This document shows positions 33,709 through 44,627 of a DNA stretch of 64,000 nt, piece after piece. The stretch covers positions 1 to 64,000 of the forward strand of contig NZ_CANLZR010000004.1 of NCBI RefSeq assembly GCF_947495705.1. The letters are read 5' to 3'. This DNA is from an uncultured Phycicoccus sp. (GTDB taxonomy: Bacteria; Actinomycetota; Actinomycetes; Actinomycetales; Dermatophilaceae). Both the position numbers and the translations under genes were made by a program. The notes under the pieces were generated by a model, which was not told the DNA's origin, searched no databases, and saw only the letters and a list, made by a program, of their open reading frames with translations. The stretch's first letter is position 1. Every line of letters starts with the position of its first letter.

Positions 33709-35082
33709 ATGACCGACTTCGCTGCCCCCGCGGTGCAGCCCGACCCCGACACGGGTGCCCGGGTCGCCGCCGACGACCGCGCCCACGTCTTCCACTCCTG
33801 GTCGGCGCAGGCCCAGATCAGCCCGCTCCCGATCGCCGGGGCCTCCGGCAGCCACTTCTGGGACTTCGAGGGCAACAGGTACCTCGACTTCTCCAGCCAG
33901 CTCGTCAACGTCAACATCGGCTACCAGCACCCGAAGCTCGTCGCGGCCATCCAGGAGGCCGCCGCCCGCCAGTGCACCATCGCCCCGAGCTTCGCCGACG
34001 AGTCCCGCTCCGAGGCGGCCCGGATGATCGCCGAGCGAGCCCCCGGCTCCCTCGACAAGGTCTTCTTCACCAACGGCGGCGCCGAGGCGACCGAGAACGC
34101 GATGCGGATGGCCAAGCTGCACACCGGCCGGCACAAGGTGCTCTCCACCTACCGCAGCTACCATGGGGCCACGGCCGGCTCGATCGTCGCCACCGGCGAC
34201 CCGCGCCGCTGGGCCAACGAGCCGGGGATGACGGGCATCGTCCACTTCTGGGGCCCCTACCCGTACCGGTCCCCGTTCCACTCCGCCAATGCGCAGGAGG
34301 AGGGCGAGCGCGCCCTGCAGCACCTGCGCGACGTCATCATGGTCGAGGGGCCGCACACCATCGCCGCGATCATGCTCGAGACGGTCGTCGGCACCAACGG
34401 CATCCTCGTGCCGCCGGACGGCTACCTCGCGGGCGTCCGCGAGATCTGCGACGAGTTCGGGATCGTCTGGATCGCCGACGAGGTGATGGCCGGGTTCGGG
34501 CGCTGCGGCGAGTGGTTCGCCGTCGACCACTGGGGCGTCGCCCCCGACCTCATCTGCTTCGCCAAGGGCGTCAACTCCGGCTACGTGCCGCTCGGCGGCG
34601 TCGTCATCTCCGCCGAGATCGCCGCGACGTTCGAGGACCGGGCCTTCCCCGGCGGCCTCACCTACTCCGGCCACCCGCTGGCGTGCGCCTCGGCCGTCGC
34701 GTCGATGCGGATCTTCGAGGAGGAGGGCATCCTCGAGCACGTCCGCACCGTGTCCGACACCGTCATCGCCCCGCGGCTCGCCGAGATCGCCGAGAAGCAC
34801 CCGAGCGTCGGGGAGGTCCGCGGGCTCGGGTACTTCTGGGCCCTGGAGCTGGTCCGTGACCCCGAGACGCGCGAGCCGCTCGTGCCCTACAACGCGGCGG
34901 GTCCCGCAGCGGCGCCGATGAACGAGTTCGCCGCCGCCTGCAAGGCCGAGGGGCTCTGGCCGTTCACCCACTTCAACCGCACCCACGTCGTGCCGCCCTG
35001 CACGACGACCGCCGAGGAGGTCGCCGAGGGCCTCGACATCCTCGACCGCGCCCTCAAGACCACCGACGCGCACGTCGGCTGA
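33709..35082 (+). CDS. Class III (omega) aminotransferase
   Basis: A 457-residue PLP transaminase. The cofactor is contacted by TNGGAEATENAMRMAK, the Asp in WIADEVMAGFGR and the Schiff-base Lys in CFAKGVNSGYVPLGG. Members act on terminal amines such as putrescine, taurine or beta-alanine with pyruvate or 2-oxoglutarate. Next to an aminobutyraldehyde dehydrogenase it would supply the aldehyde by transaminating a diamine. GAGGAGG precedes the ATG. The MFS gene starts 4 nt after its stop. Confidence 0.88.
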   Translation: MTDFAAPAVQPDPDTGARVAADDRAHVFHSWSAQAQISPLPIAGASGSHFWDFEGNRYLDFSSQLVNVNIGYQHPKLVAAIQEAAARQCTIAPSFADESRSEAARMIAERAPGSLDKVFFTNGGAEATENAMRMAKLHTGRHKVLSTYRSYHGATAGSIVATGDPRRWANEPGMTGIVHFWGPYPYRSPFHSANAQEEGERALQHLRDVIMVEGPHTIAAIMLETVVGTNGILVPPDGYLAGVREICDEFGIVWIADEVMAGFGRCGEWFAVDHWGVAPDLICFAKGVNSGYVPLGGVVISAEIAATFEDRAFPGGLTYSGHPLACASAVASMRIFEEEGILEHVRTVSDTVIAPRLAEIAEKHPSVGEVRGLGYFWALELVRDPETREPLVPYNAAGPAAAPMNEFAAACKAEGLWPFTHFNRTHVVPPCTTTAEEVAEGLDILDRALKTTDAHVG

Positions 35083-35086
35083 GCCC

Positions 35087-36298
35087 GTGGCGGCCGCCAC
35101 GACGACACCCGGCCGGCAGCTGGGGCTCATCGCCGGCGTCCAGGTGCTCGTCCTCGGCTGCTGGTTCGCCGCCTCGGCGGTCGCGCCCGCGCTCCGCGAG
35201 GAGTGGGACGTCACGACGCTCGAGGCGACGCTTCTCACCGTCGCCGTGCAACTCGGGTTCGTCGTGGGGGCGGTGGCCTCCGCCGCGACGAACCTCGCCG
35301 ACCGCTTCCCCGCGCACCGGGTGCTCGGTGCCTCGGCGCTGCTCGCGGCGGCGACCACGGCGGGCATCGCGCTCTTCGTCGACGGGCTGACCTGGGCCGT
35401 GGCGCTGCGGTTCGGCACCGGGATGGCGCTGGCCGGGGTGTACCCGGTGGGGATGAAGCTCATGACGTCGTGGTTCGACCGCGGCCGGGGCTTCGCCCTC
35501 GGGGTCCTCGTCGGGGCGCTGACCCTGGGCAGTGCGCTGCCCCAGCTCGTGACCGGCGTGGTGGCGCTGCCCTGGCGGGGAGTGCTCGGGGTCTCCGCGG
35601 GACTCGCGACCCTCGGTGCGGTCGTGGCGCTGGCGCAGGTCCGCCCGGGGCCGCTGGCCCGGCCCGCCCCGCCGCTGGCGCCCGCGTTCGTCCTCACCCT
35701 GTTCCGCGAGCGCGGCCCGTTGCTCGCCAACCTCGGCTACTTCGGGCACATGTGGGAGCTGTACGCCATGTGGACGTGGGTGCCCGCCTTCCTCACCGCG
35801 TCGGTCGTGGCCCGGTCGGGGGTGGCCCCGGGGCGGACGGTCGTCGGGGTCACCGCCTTCGTCGTCATCGGGGTGGCCGGAGCCTTCGGCTGCCTCGCGG
35901 GCGGACGCCTGGGCGACCGGCTCGGTCGGGCCCGGGTGGCCGGGTGGGCGATGCGTGCGTCGGCGACGTGCTGCATCCTCGCGGCACTGGTGTTCGGGGC
36001 GCCGTTGTGGCTCGTCGTGCCCGTCCTGCTCGCGTGGGGCGTCACCGTCATCGCGGACTCCGGGCTCTTCTCGAGCTGTGTGGCCGACGTCGTCGACCCC
36101 CGCTACGTCGGCACCGCCCTGACGACCCAGACCGCGATCGGCTTCCTCCTGACGGTGCTGACGATCAACGCCGTCCCGGTCGTCGTCGACCTCGTCGGCT
36201 GGCGGGTCGCCGTCGCGCTCCTGGCGGTCGGGCCGGTCGCCGGAGCCGTCGCGATGGCCCGCCTGGACATCCTGCTCCGCGACCGTGCCCCCGCCTGA
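35087..36298 (+). CDS. MFS transporter
   Basis: A 403-residue protein with about twelve helices, starting GLIAGVQVLVLGCWFAASAV. The MFS loop RFPAHRVLG follows helix 2, and DRLGRARVAGW sits between helices 8 and 9. GTG start, 4 nt downstream of the aminotransferase stop, so it is co-transcribed and may import the amine or export its product. Substrate unknown. Confidence 0.85.
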   Translation: MAAATTTPGRQLGLIAGVQVLVLGCWFAASAVAPALREEWDVTTLEATLLTVAVQLGFVVGAVASAATNLADRFPAHRVLGASALLAAATTAGIALFVDGLTWAVALRFGTGMALAGVYPVGMKLMTSWFDRGRGFALGVLVGALTLGSALPQLVTGVVALPWRGVLGVSAGLATLGAVVALAQVRPGPLARPAPPLAPAFVLTLFRERGPLLANLGYFGHMWELYAMWTWVPAFLTASVVARSGVAPGRTVVGVTAFVVIGVAGAFGCLAGGRLGDRLGRARVAGWAMRASATCCILAALVFGAPLWLVVPVLLAWGVTVIADSGLFSSCVADVVDPRYVGTALTTQTAIGFLLTVLTINAVPVVVDLVGWRVAVALLAVGPVAGAVAMARLDILLRDRAPA

Positions 36299-36855
36299 GC
36301 CGTCTCCACCGGCCGAGCCGCCTTCACCGCCCGAGCCGCCGCTCCTCCGGGCCAGCCCGAGCCGCCCCCTCTCCGGCCCCGCTCGAACGGCCCAGCCTGC
36401 TGATCCGGCCCCGCCCGAACCCGTCCAGCCCACTGATCCGGCACCGTCCACCAGAACGTCCGAGCTGCTGCGCTGCTGGTCCCACTGCCACCCGTTCCAG
36501 CGCGGACCCGCTACCACTCTCCGCCGCACCTCTCGTTCGCCCCAGGAGGTGGGGCGAACGAGAGTCCCGACAAAGCAACTGTCGGTTGCCCCCGGATGTG
36601 GGGCGAACGAGAGTCCCCATCACGGCTGTCGGTTGCCCCCGGACGTGGGGCAAACGAGAGTCCCCACCACGGCTGCCGGTTGCCCCCGGATGTGGGGCGA
36701 ATGAGAGTCCTCACAACGACTGTCGTCCGCCCCAGGGGGTGGGGCGAACGACAGGTCCCCGACATGATGAGCTCGTCCTCGTCGGGCCGCCTGCGCCGTC
36801 CGACCACTTCTGTGGGTGCAGGCCGGGCCGACGACCTCCCGCCTGGCCGCCCGGC
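36299..36855. other. Intergenic region with proline-like low complexity and a palindromic repeat island
   Basis: This 557-bp gap holds no convincing gene. The first 220 bp are CCG/GAG-rich low complexity with repeated GAGCCG; an ORF across it (36285-36704) looks spurious. Bases 36531-36754 are the tandem repeat described separately. The rest runs into the end of the minus-strand secreted protein gene. Confidence 0.7.
36531..36754. repeat. Tandem palindromic repeat, five 47-49 bp units
   Basis: GTGGGGCGAACGAGAGTCCC-like cores start at 36549, 36598, 36645, 36692 and 36739, spaced 49, 47, 47 and 47 bp. Each core is preceded by a complementary GCCCC block, giving a hairpin per unit. The first has perfect 13-bp arms (TCTCGTTCGCCCC at 36531-36543 and its complement at 36551-36563); the last has 14-bp arms with one mismatch. 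Between the cores is a conserved ACGGCTGTCGGTTG-like linker. This looks like a REP-type element, not a CRISPR array, because the whole unit is conserved. Confidence 0.88.
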
Positions 36856-37392
36856 TCAGGAGGCAGGGGCGTCCGCGCTCCTGCGCTCCGGCAGCTCGAC
36901 GCCGCAGGCCTCTGCCGCGTCGCGCAGGTCCGCCCGCACCTGCTGGCGCTCCTCCCGCGTCATCGGCCCCAGAGGCCGCCTCACGTCGGCGTCCTTGAGG
37001 CACTGCTGCTGCTCGTCGCTGAGGTTGCTCCAGAAGGCGCGGGCCGTCGCGAACGGCAGCTCGACGCCGCACGCGTCGGCCGCATCGGTCACCTGCGCGC
37101 GCAGGGCCGCCCGCTCGTCGTCGTCGAGAGGTCCGATGGGGCGGGTGATGTCGGCGTCCTTCATGCACTCCTGCTGGGCGTCGGTGAGTCCCCGCCACCA
37201 GTGGCGGGCGCCGTGGCGGCCGGGGTGGTCGGCCGCGTCCGAAGAGCTCGACGGGTCGTCGGAGTCCGCCTGGACCGCGGCCACGGCGGTGACGGGGGCG
37301 GGGGCGGCAGTGGCGGTCGTCGCGACGACTCCCGTGGCGACGGCGGCGCCGCCGGCTGCGACGGTGACGAGGGCGGTGCGGAGGGCGGGCAT
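36856..37392 (-). CDS. Secreted protein with a duplicated 50-residue Cys-containing domain
   Basis: A 178-residue precursor with a signal peptide (MPALRTALVTVAAGGAAVA then an Ala-rich cleavage region near residue 32). The mature part has two copies of one helical domain. Copy 1 runs from WWRGLTDAQQECMKDADITR to ACGVELP; copy 2 from FWSNLSDEQQQCLKDADVRR to ACGVELP. Each copy holds two Cys, probably a disulfide. AAGGAG precedes the ATG. It is divergent from a two-component system, so it may be its target or accessory sensor. I know no family name. Confidence 0.78.
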   Translation of the reverse strand: MPALRTALVTVAAGGAAVATGVVATTATAAPAPVTAVAAVQADSDDPSSSSDAADHPGRHGARHWWRGLTDAQQECMKDADITRPIGPLDDDERAALRAQVTDAADACGVELPFATARAFWSNLSDEQQQCLKDADVRRPLGPMTREERQQVRADLRDAAEACGVELPERRSADAPAS

Positions 37393-37467
37393 CGGATGCT
37401 CCTTGGCTCGGTCCGGTTCGATGACAACCACCACGGTGTCGCGAGACCCTGGTGGCGACCGCAGCCG

Positions 37468-37535
37468 AACCTCGCGACTTCCTGGGGACCCACGGGGAAG
37501 CACCCCAGCCACAGCCTCCAGGAACTCCCGAGGTT
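37468..37535. promoter_or_regulatory. Large imperfect inverted repeat in the divergent control region
   Basis: Arms at 37468-37485 (AACCTCGCGACTTCCTGG) and 37518-37535 match at 16 of 18 positions. A shorter CTGGGG/CCCCAG pair is nested inside. It lies between the secreted-protein gene and the response-regulator gene. This could be a regulator binding region or an RNA hairpin. Confidence 0.45.
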
Positions 37536-37576
37536 TCCTCCAGACAGGCCGTGGACGCCCGTGGGACGGTGGGCCC

Positions 37577-38269
37577 GTGGCCCAGCCCGAGACCCCCAGC
37601 GTCCTCGTCGTCGACGACGAGGAGAACATCGCCTACCTCGTCGCCTCGGCCCTGCGCCTGGCGGGCATGGCGGTGACGACGGCCGACTCCGGCACTCAGG
37701 CGCTGGAGGCCGCGGCCCGCCTCCACCCCGACGCCGTCGTCCTCGACGTCATGCTCCCGGACCTCGACGGCTTCGAGGTCCTGCGGCGCCTGCGCACCGG
37801 CGGCTGCGCGGCCCCGGTCCTCTTCCTCACCGCCCGCACCGACACCGCCGACCGGGTCCGCGGCCTGACGAGCGGGGGCGACGACTACATCACCAAGCCC
37901 TTCGCCCTCGAGGAGCTCGTCGCGCGCGTCCACGTCGCGCTCCGCCGCGGCGGCGCCGTGGCCGCTCCGAGTGCCCGCCACCAGGTGCACGACCTCGTCC
38001 TCGACGAGGACCAGCACCGGGTCTGGCGCGGCGACACCGAGGTCCACCTGACGGCCACCGAGTTCAACCTCCTGCGGATCCTGCTCGTCAACGCCGGCCG
38101 GGTCGTCACCCGCGCCCAGATCCTCGACCACGTGTGGCAGTACGACTTCGCCGGCGAGACCGCGATCATCGAGTCCTTCGTCTCGACCCTGCGCAAGAAG
38201 GTCGACGCCACCGAGCCGAAGCTCATCCACACCGTGCGTGGCGTCGGCTACACGGTCCGGGAGCCCTGA
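37577..38269 (+). CDS. OmpR/PhoB-family response regulator
   Basis: A 230-residue regulator with a receiver domain (acidic DDEEN, phospho-acceptor Asp57 in VVLDVMLPD, Lys in DYITKPF) and a winged-helix effector domain (LTATEFNLLRILLVNAGRV, then LRKKVD and HTVRGVGYTV). GTG start. Its stop overlaps the kinase ATG by one base (TGATG), so they form a cognate pair. Likely target: the divergent secreted protein. Confidence 0.92.
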   Translation: MAQPETPSVLVVDDEENIAYLVASALRLAGMAVTTADSGTQALEAAARLHPDAVVLDVMLPDLDGFEVLRRLRTGGCAAPVLFLTARTDTADRVRGLTSGGDDYITKPFALEELVARVHVALRRGGAVAAPSARHQVHDLVLDEDQHRVWRGDTEVHLTATEFNLLRILLVNAGRVVTRAQILDHVWQYDFAGETAIIESFVSTLRKKVDATEPKLIHTVRGVGYTVREP

Positions 38270-39624
38270 TGACGCTGCGCCGGCGGCTCGTCGTCGCCGT
38301 CTCGGTGCTCGCCGTCCTCGCCGTCTTCGCGGGCCTGGCGGTGGTCCTCATCCAGCGGGCCTTCCTCGTGGGGCGGCTCGACGCCGAGATCTCGGCCCTC
38401 GCCCGCAGCCCGCGGGCCGTGCTGCTGGCCTCGCAGCGCGCCCCCGACGCCCTCGCCGCGACAGCGCTCGGGGAGGTGTACGTCGGCCGGCTGACCGCCG
38501 ACGGCCGGCTCACGACCGTCCTGGCGCCGGAGAACGACCCGGCCCTGGTCCCCGCCCTCGCCCCGGGCGAGACGATCCCGACGCCGCAGGGCCGCGTCAC
38601 CGAGTCCGGGGTCGCCCGGCGGGTGCGGGTCGTCACCGTCCCCCTCGCGAACGGCCGGGCCCAGGCCGTCATCGCCATCCCGACGACCTCCGCCGACGTC
38701 ACGACCCGGCGGCTCGCCGTCACCCTCCTCCTCACCGGCCTCGTCGTCGCCGGCTTCGTCGGACTCCTCCTCACCTGGGTCGACCGGCTGGGGCTGCGAC
38801 CCATCGCCGAGATGACCGCCGCGGCCGACGCCATCACCGCGGGGGACACCGACGCCCGGGTGCCTCCGGGGCCCCGCGGTACCGAGGCGGCCCGGCTCGG
38901 GGAGGCGCTCAACACGATGATCGACACGACGACGGCCACGAACGAGCGGATGCGGCGCTTCGTCGCCGACGCCTCCCACGAGCTGCGCACCCCCCTGACG
39001 ACGGTCGGTGGGTACGCCGCGCTGCACGCCGCCCGGCCCCCCGGCCCGCTCGACGCCGCGGAGCGCGCCGAGGTCGACGACGCGATGCGCCGGATCGAGG
39101 ACGAGGCGGCCCGGATGCGCCGGCTCGTCGACGGGCTGCTCGACCTCACCGGCCTGGAGTCCCCGGACGCGTTGCGCCGCGCCCCGGTCGACCTCGTCCC
39201 GCTGCTTCGCGACGTCGCCTCCGACCTGCGCGTCGTCGCCCCCGAGCGCGAGGTGACCCTAGACGTCCCGGACTCCGCCGTGGCCACCGTCGACCGCGAC
39301 CGGGTCGTCCAGGCCGTCGTGGCCCTGACGGCCAACGCGGTGCGGCACACCCCGGCGGGCACCCCCGTGGAGCTGCGGCTGGCCACCCTGCCGGGGCGGG
39401 TGCGGGTCGAGGTGGCCGACGCGGGTCCGGGCATCCCACCCGAGCACCTCCCCCACCTCCTCGAGCGCTTCTACCGGGTCGACCGCTCGCGCTCGTCGGG
39501 CAGCGGCGGCTCCGGGCTGGGGCTCGCCCTCGTCGACGCCATCGCCCGCGCGCACGGCGGCCGCGTCGGGGTCGACTCCGGCCCGGGCCGGGGCACCGTC
39601 GTCACCCTCGACCTCTCCGCCTGA
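38269..39624 (+). CDS. Sensor histidine kinase
   Basis: A 451-residue membrane kinase. It has a helix at about 8-30, an extracytoplasmic domain of about 115 residues, a second helix at about 148-170 and a HAMP-like linker. The phospho-acceptor His237 is in DASHELRTPL. The ATPase has the N box LTANAVRHTP, a DAGPGIP G1 box and SGLGLALVDAIARAHGG. It phosphorylates the coupled OmpR-type regulator. The signal is unknown. Confidence 0.92.
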   Translation: MTLRRRLVVAVSVLAVLAVFAGLAVVLIQRAFLVGRLDAEISALARSPRAVLLASQRAPDALAATALGEVYVGRLTADGRLTTVLAPENDPALVPALAPGETIPTPQGRVTESGVARRVRVVTVPLANGRAQAVIAIPTTSADVTTRRLAVTLLLTGLVVAGFVGLLLTWVDRLGLRPIAEMTAAADAITAGDTDARVPPGPRGTEAARLGEALNTMIDTTTATNERMRRFVADASHELRTPLTTVGGYAALHAARPPGPLDAAERAEVDDAMRRIEDEAARMRRLVDGLLDLTGLESPDALRRAPVDLVPLLRDVASDLRVVAPEREVTLDVPDSAVATVDRDRVVQAVVALTANAVRHTPAGTPVELRLATLPGRVRVEVADAGPGIPPEHLPHLLERFYRVDRSRSSGSGGSGLGLALVDAIARAHGGRVGVDSGPGRGTVVTLDLSA

Positions 39625-39729
39625 CCCTGTGGATGGAGTCGGCGGATGTCGCCGGCTGCACGTACGGTGGGGTGTTCGGGGTCGCCGGTACCGGGCCGGT
39701 GGCGTGCGTTGGGTCCGAGGAGGTCACCG

Positions 39730-42700
39730 ATGGCTCGTGTCGTCGCCGTCGACCGGCTCGCCGCACTCACCAACCGCGAGCTCGGCGAGCTCTGCGGCAC
39801 CGTCACCGTCGCTCGGGGCCTCGCCTACGCCAAGGAGGGCCGCGTCGTCGACGTCGAGCTCTCGCCCGACGGCACCGACGCCACCGGCTGGGTCGGCGGC
39901 AGCACCGGCCAGACGTACACGACCCACATCGCGCTGCACCCCAGCGAGGAGACCTCCGCCCGCCGGCCGCTCCGCCGGTGGCACAGCCGCTGCTCGTGCC
40001 CCGTCTCCGGCGACTGCAAGCACGCCGTCGCGGTGGCGGCGGCCATCCGCGCGCTGGAGCCCGCCACCGCCGGCCCCCCAGCGGCCCCCACCCCCACCTG
40101 GGAGCAGGCCCTGGGCGGCGTCCTCGACGACGACGTCCCCGCCGACATCACCCCGGTGGGGCTCCTCCTCGAGCCCGCCACCGTGGCGGGCCGGGCCCGG
40201 GTCGACGAGGGCGCCGCCCGCAGCCAGCTGCGCCTGCGCCCGGTGGTGCCCGGCGTGCGCGGTGCGTGGATCCGCACCGGCGTCTCGTGGGAGACCTTCG
40301 CGGGCGGCTACTACGGGTTCGGGGCGGTGACGTTCTCGGACGAGCACCGCGACGCGCTCACCGCCGTCGCCGACGCCCACCGCCGCTCGGTCCGGGCCTA
40401 CGGGTACGGCCGGATGCCCGACGCGATCCTCCTCGACCACCTCGGCCCGGGCTGGGTCTCGCTGCTCCGCGCCGCCGACCGCGCCGGGGTCCGGCTGCTG
40501 GCCGACCTCACTGGTCAGGGCCGGGTGGCGTTCGCCCCCGACCCCGCCGAGCTCGTCCTCGACATCTCCCCGGCCGCCGACGGCGCGCAGCTGCGGCCGC
40601 ACCTCGACCTGCCCGTCGCCCCGGGCACCGACACCCATCTCGTCGGGTCCCCCGCCACCGGCTTCTGGCTCCGCGACGACGACACCCTCGTGCTCGGCGC
40701 GCTCGCCGAGCCGCTCGACGCCACCCGCCAGCGACTCCTCGACCTCGGCACCATCACGGTCCCCGAGGCCGACTGGGCGCGCTTCACCGTCACCCACCTC
40801 CCCGGCCTGCGCCGCAAGGCCCGGGTCCGCAGCCTGTCCCCCGGCCTCGACCTGCCCGAGGCCGTCCCACCGCGGCTGTCGCTCACCGTCACGGCCGAGC
40901 CCGGGCACCGCACGCATCTGCAGTGGGGCTTCCGGTACGGCGGGCACACCGGGGTGCACGTCGTCCTCGGGTCCGACGACCCAGACCCCATGCGCGACCG
41001 CGCCGCCGAGCGCCGGCTCGTCGACGCCCTGCACGAGGTCCCCGCGGTCGCCGGCTTCGAGCCCCTGTGGCAGGTGCTCGCCCAGCAGCCCCGGCTCGTG
41101 CCCGAGGTGCGCCTCCACGGGTTCGCGACGATCGGCTTCAGCGAGGTGCTCCCCGTCCTCCAGGACCTGCCCGACGTCGACGTCACGGTCGTCGGGGACG
41201 TCGCCGACTACAGCGAGGTCGACGAGGCCCCGCTCATCCAGGTCTCCGCCACCGATACCCGTGGCGGCGCCGCCACCGACTGGTTCGACCTCGGCATCTC
41301 GGTCACCGTCGCGGGCGAGGACGTGCCGCTCGCGCCGCTCATCGAGGCCCTCGCCCGCGGCCACGAGCACCTCATCCTCGACTCCGGCACGTGGTTCGCC
41401 CTCGACCGCCCCGAGCTGGAGTCCCTGCGCCGGCTCGTCGAGGAGGCCCGGTCGCTCCAGGACAAGCCGTCGGACCCGCTGCGCATCTCGGCGGTGCACG
41501 TCGGGCTGTGGGAGGAGCTCGCGGCGCTCGGCGTCGTCGAGGAGCAGAGCGACCGCTGGCGCTCCACCGTGGGCCGGCTCGTCGACGGCACCGGCGTCGA
41601 GCCGGCGGAGCTGCCGGCCGGCCTCGACGCGACACTGCGGCCCTACCAGGTCGAGGGGTTCCGGTGGCTGTCGCTGCTGTGGGACATCGGGCTCGGCGGC
41701 GTGCTCGCCGACGACATGGGTCTCGGCAAGACCATCCAGATGCTGGCGATGGTGCAGCGCGCCTACGAGCGCGGCGAGCTCGAGCACCCCGTGCTCGTCG
41801 TGGCGCCCACGTCGGTCCTCTCGACGTGGGCGGGTGAGGCGGCCCGGTTCGCTCCCGAGCTGCGCACGGTCGTCGTCGAGCGCACCCGCGGCAAGGAGCG
41901 GCGGTCGCTGGAGTCCGCCATCGAGGGCGCCCACCTCGTCATCACCTCGTACACGGTCGCACGCATCGACGAGGCGGCGTGGCGGTCGCGGCCGTGGGCG
42001 GCGGTCGTCCTCGACGAGGCGCAGTTCGTCAAGAACCACCAGGCGAAGACCTACCAGGCGGTCCGGCGGCTCACGGCCCGGGCGAAGTTCGCCATCACGG
42101 GCACCCCCCTCGAGAACTCCCTCATGGACCTGTGGTCGCTGCTCTCGATCGTCGCCCCCGGGCTCCACCCACGCCCGGGCGCCTTCAAGGAGCAGTGGGC
42201 CACGCCGATCGAGCGCGACGGCGACGCCGACCGCCTCGGCACCCTGCGGCGGCGCATCCGCCCGCTCATGCTGCGCCGCACGAAGGAGGCGGTGGCCACC
42301 GAGCTGCCGCCGAAGCAGGAGCAGATCCTCACCGTCGACCTGCACCCGCGGCACCGCGCCGTCTACGACCGGCACCTGCAGCGCGAACGGCAGCGGCTCC
42401 TCGGCCTCATCGACGACCTCGACGGCAACCGGATGGCGGTGCTGCGGGCCCTCACGGCCCTGCGGCAGATGGCGCTCGACCCGGCGCTCGTCGACGCCGA
42501 GTACGCCGGGCTCGCCGCCTCCGCGAAGGTCGACGCGCTCGTCGAGCACGTCACCGAGCTCGCCGAGGAGGGCCACCGGGCGCTCGTGTTCTCGCAGTTC
42601 ACCGGGTTCCTCGGCATCGTCCGCGAGCGCCTCGCCGCCGAGGGCATCGCCTACGAGTACCTCGACGGGCGCACCCGCGACCGGGCCGACCGCATCGCGG

Positions 42701-43026
42701 CCTTCCGCGAGGGCGCGGCCCCGGTGTTCCTCATCTCGCTCAAGGCCGGCGGCTTCGGCCTCACCCTCACCGAGGCGAACTACGTCTTCGTGCTCGACCC
42801 GTGGTGGAACCCGGCGGCCGAGGCGCAGGCCATCGACCGGGCCCACCGCATCGGGCAGACCCAGCCGGTCAACGTCTACCGGATGGTCTCGCGCGACACC
42901 GTCGAGGAGAAGGTCGTGGCACTCCAGGCCCGCAAGCGCGACCTGTTCACCCGGGTCGTCGACGAGGGTGCCGCCATGTCGACCGCCCTCACCGCCGACG
43001 ACCTGCGCGACCTCCTCTCCGGCTGA
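39730..43026 (+). CDS. SNF2-family helicase with N-terminal SWIM zinc finger
   Basis: A 1098-residue protein. Residues about 85-105 are a SWIM finger (WHSRCSCP then CKHAVAVA). The SNF2 ATPase occupies about 630-1095: Walker A ADDMGLGKT near 660, a DEAQ box, ITGTPLEN and the C-terminal helicase motifs SQFTGFL and AHRIGQTQPVNVYR. It translocates on double-stranded DNA. Actinobacterial homologues are common but their targets are not known. No obvious operon partner. Confidence 0.93.
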   Translation: MARVVAVDRLAALTNRELGELCGTVTVARGLAYAKEGRVVDVELSPDGTDATGWVGGSTGQTYTTHIALHPSEETSARRPLRRWHSRCSCPVSGDCKHAVAVAAAIRALEPATAGPPAAPTPTWEQALGGVLDDDVPADITPVGLLLEPATVAGRARVDEGAARSQLRLRPVVPGVRGAWIRTGVSWETFAGGYYGFGAVTFSDEHRDALTAVADAHRRSVRAYGYGRMPDAILLDHLGPGWVSLLRAADRAGVRLLADLTGQGRVAFAPDPAELVLDISPAADGAQLRPHLDLPVAPGTDTHLVGSPATGFWLRDDDTLVLGALAEPLDATRQRLLDLGTITVPEADWARFTVTHLPGLRRKARVRSLSPGLDLPEAVPPRLSLTVTAEPGHRTHLQWGFRYGGHTGVHVVLGSDDPDPMRDRAAERRLVDALHEVPAVAGFEPLWQVLAQQPRLVPEVRLHGFATIGFSEVLPVLQDLPDVDVTVVGDVADYSEVDEAPLIQVSATDTRGGAATDWFDLGISVTVAGEDVPLAPLIEALARGHEHLILDSGTWFALDRPELESLRRLVEEARSLQDKPSDPLRISAVHVGLWEELAALGVVEEQSDRWRSTVGRLVDGTGVEPAELPAGLDATLRPYQVEGFRWLSLLWDIGLGGVLADDMGLGKTIQMLAMVQRAYERGELEHPVLVVAPTSVLSTWAGEAARFAPELRTVVVERTRGKERRSLESAIEGAHLVITSYTVARIDEAAWRSRPWAAVVLDEAQFVKNHQAKTYQAVRRLTARAKFAITGTPLENSLMDLWSLLSIVAPGLHPRPGAFKEQWATPIERDGDADRLGTLRRRIRPLMLRRTKEAVATELPPKQEQILTVDLHPRHRAVYDRHLQRERQRLLGLIDDLDGNRMAVLRALTALRQMALDPALVDAEYAGLAASAKVDALVEHVTELAEEGHRALVFSQFTGFLGIVRERLAAEGIAYEYLDGRTRDRADRIAAFREGAAPVFLISLKAGGFGLTLTEANYVFVLDPWWNPAAEAQAIDRAHRIGQTQPVNVYRMVSRDTVEEKVVALQARKRDLFTRVVDEGAAMSTALTADDLRDLLSG

Positions 43027-43040
43027 CCGCCCGCGGGAGG

Positions 43041-44462
<1,422 letters not shown>

Positions 44463-44468
44463 GACTCC

Positions 44469-44474
44469 ACCGTA
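44469..44474 (-). promoter_or_regulatory. Candidate -10 box (TACGGT) of fumC
   Basis: Read on the minus strand, TACGGT-GGAGTC-ATG gives a -10 box 6 nt before the start, the same spacing as other leaderless candidates here. Confidence 0.4.
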
Positions 44475-44627
44475 TGCCCGGCCACCACGAGGTCACGGCT
44501 CGGTGACGGAGCGGGAACGCGCGGCGCGACATCCCCGTGACGAGCCGCGCTCTGCGACACTGCGAACCTGCCCATCGCAGCGTCGCGCGGCAGCCCGTCG
44601 CGACGCGTCCGACCCGGAAGGAGCGCG

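Noticed and set aside
36285-36704. 139-codon Pro-rich ORF after the MFS gene
   Set aside because: Runs from GAGCCG low complexity into the palindromic repeats, has no ribosome binding site and a composition set by the repeat.
36531-36754. CRISPR array
   Set aside because: Five units at 47-49 bp period, but the whole unit is conserved with no variable spacers, and no cas genes are nearby.
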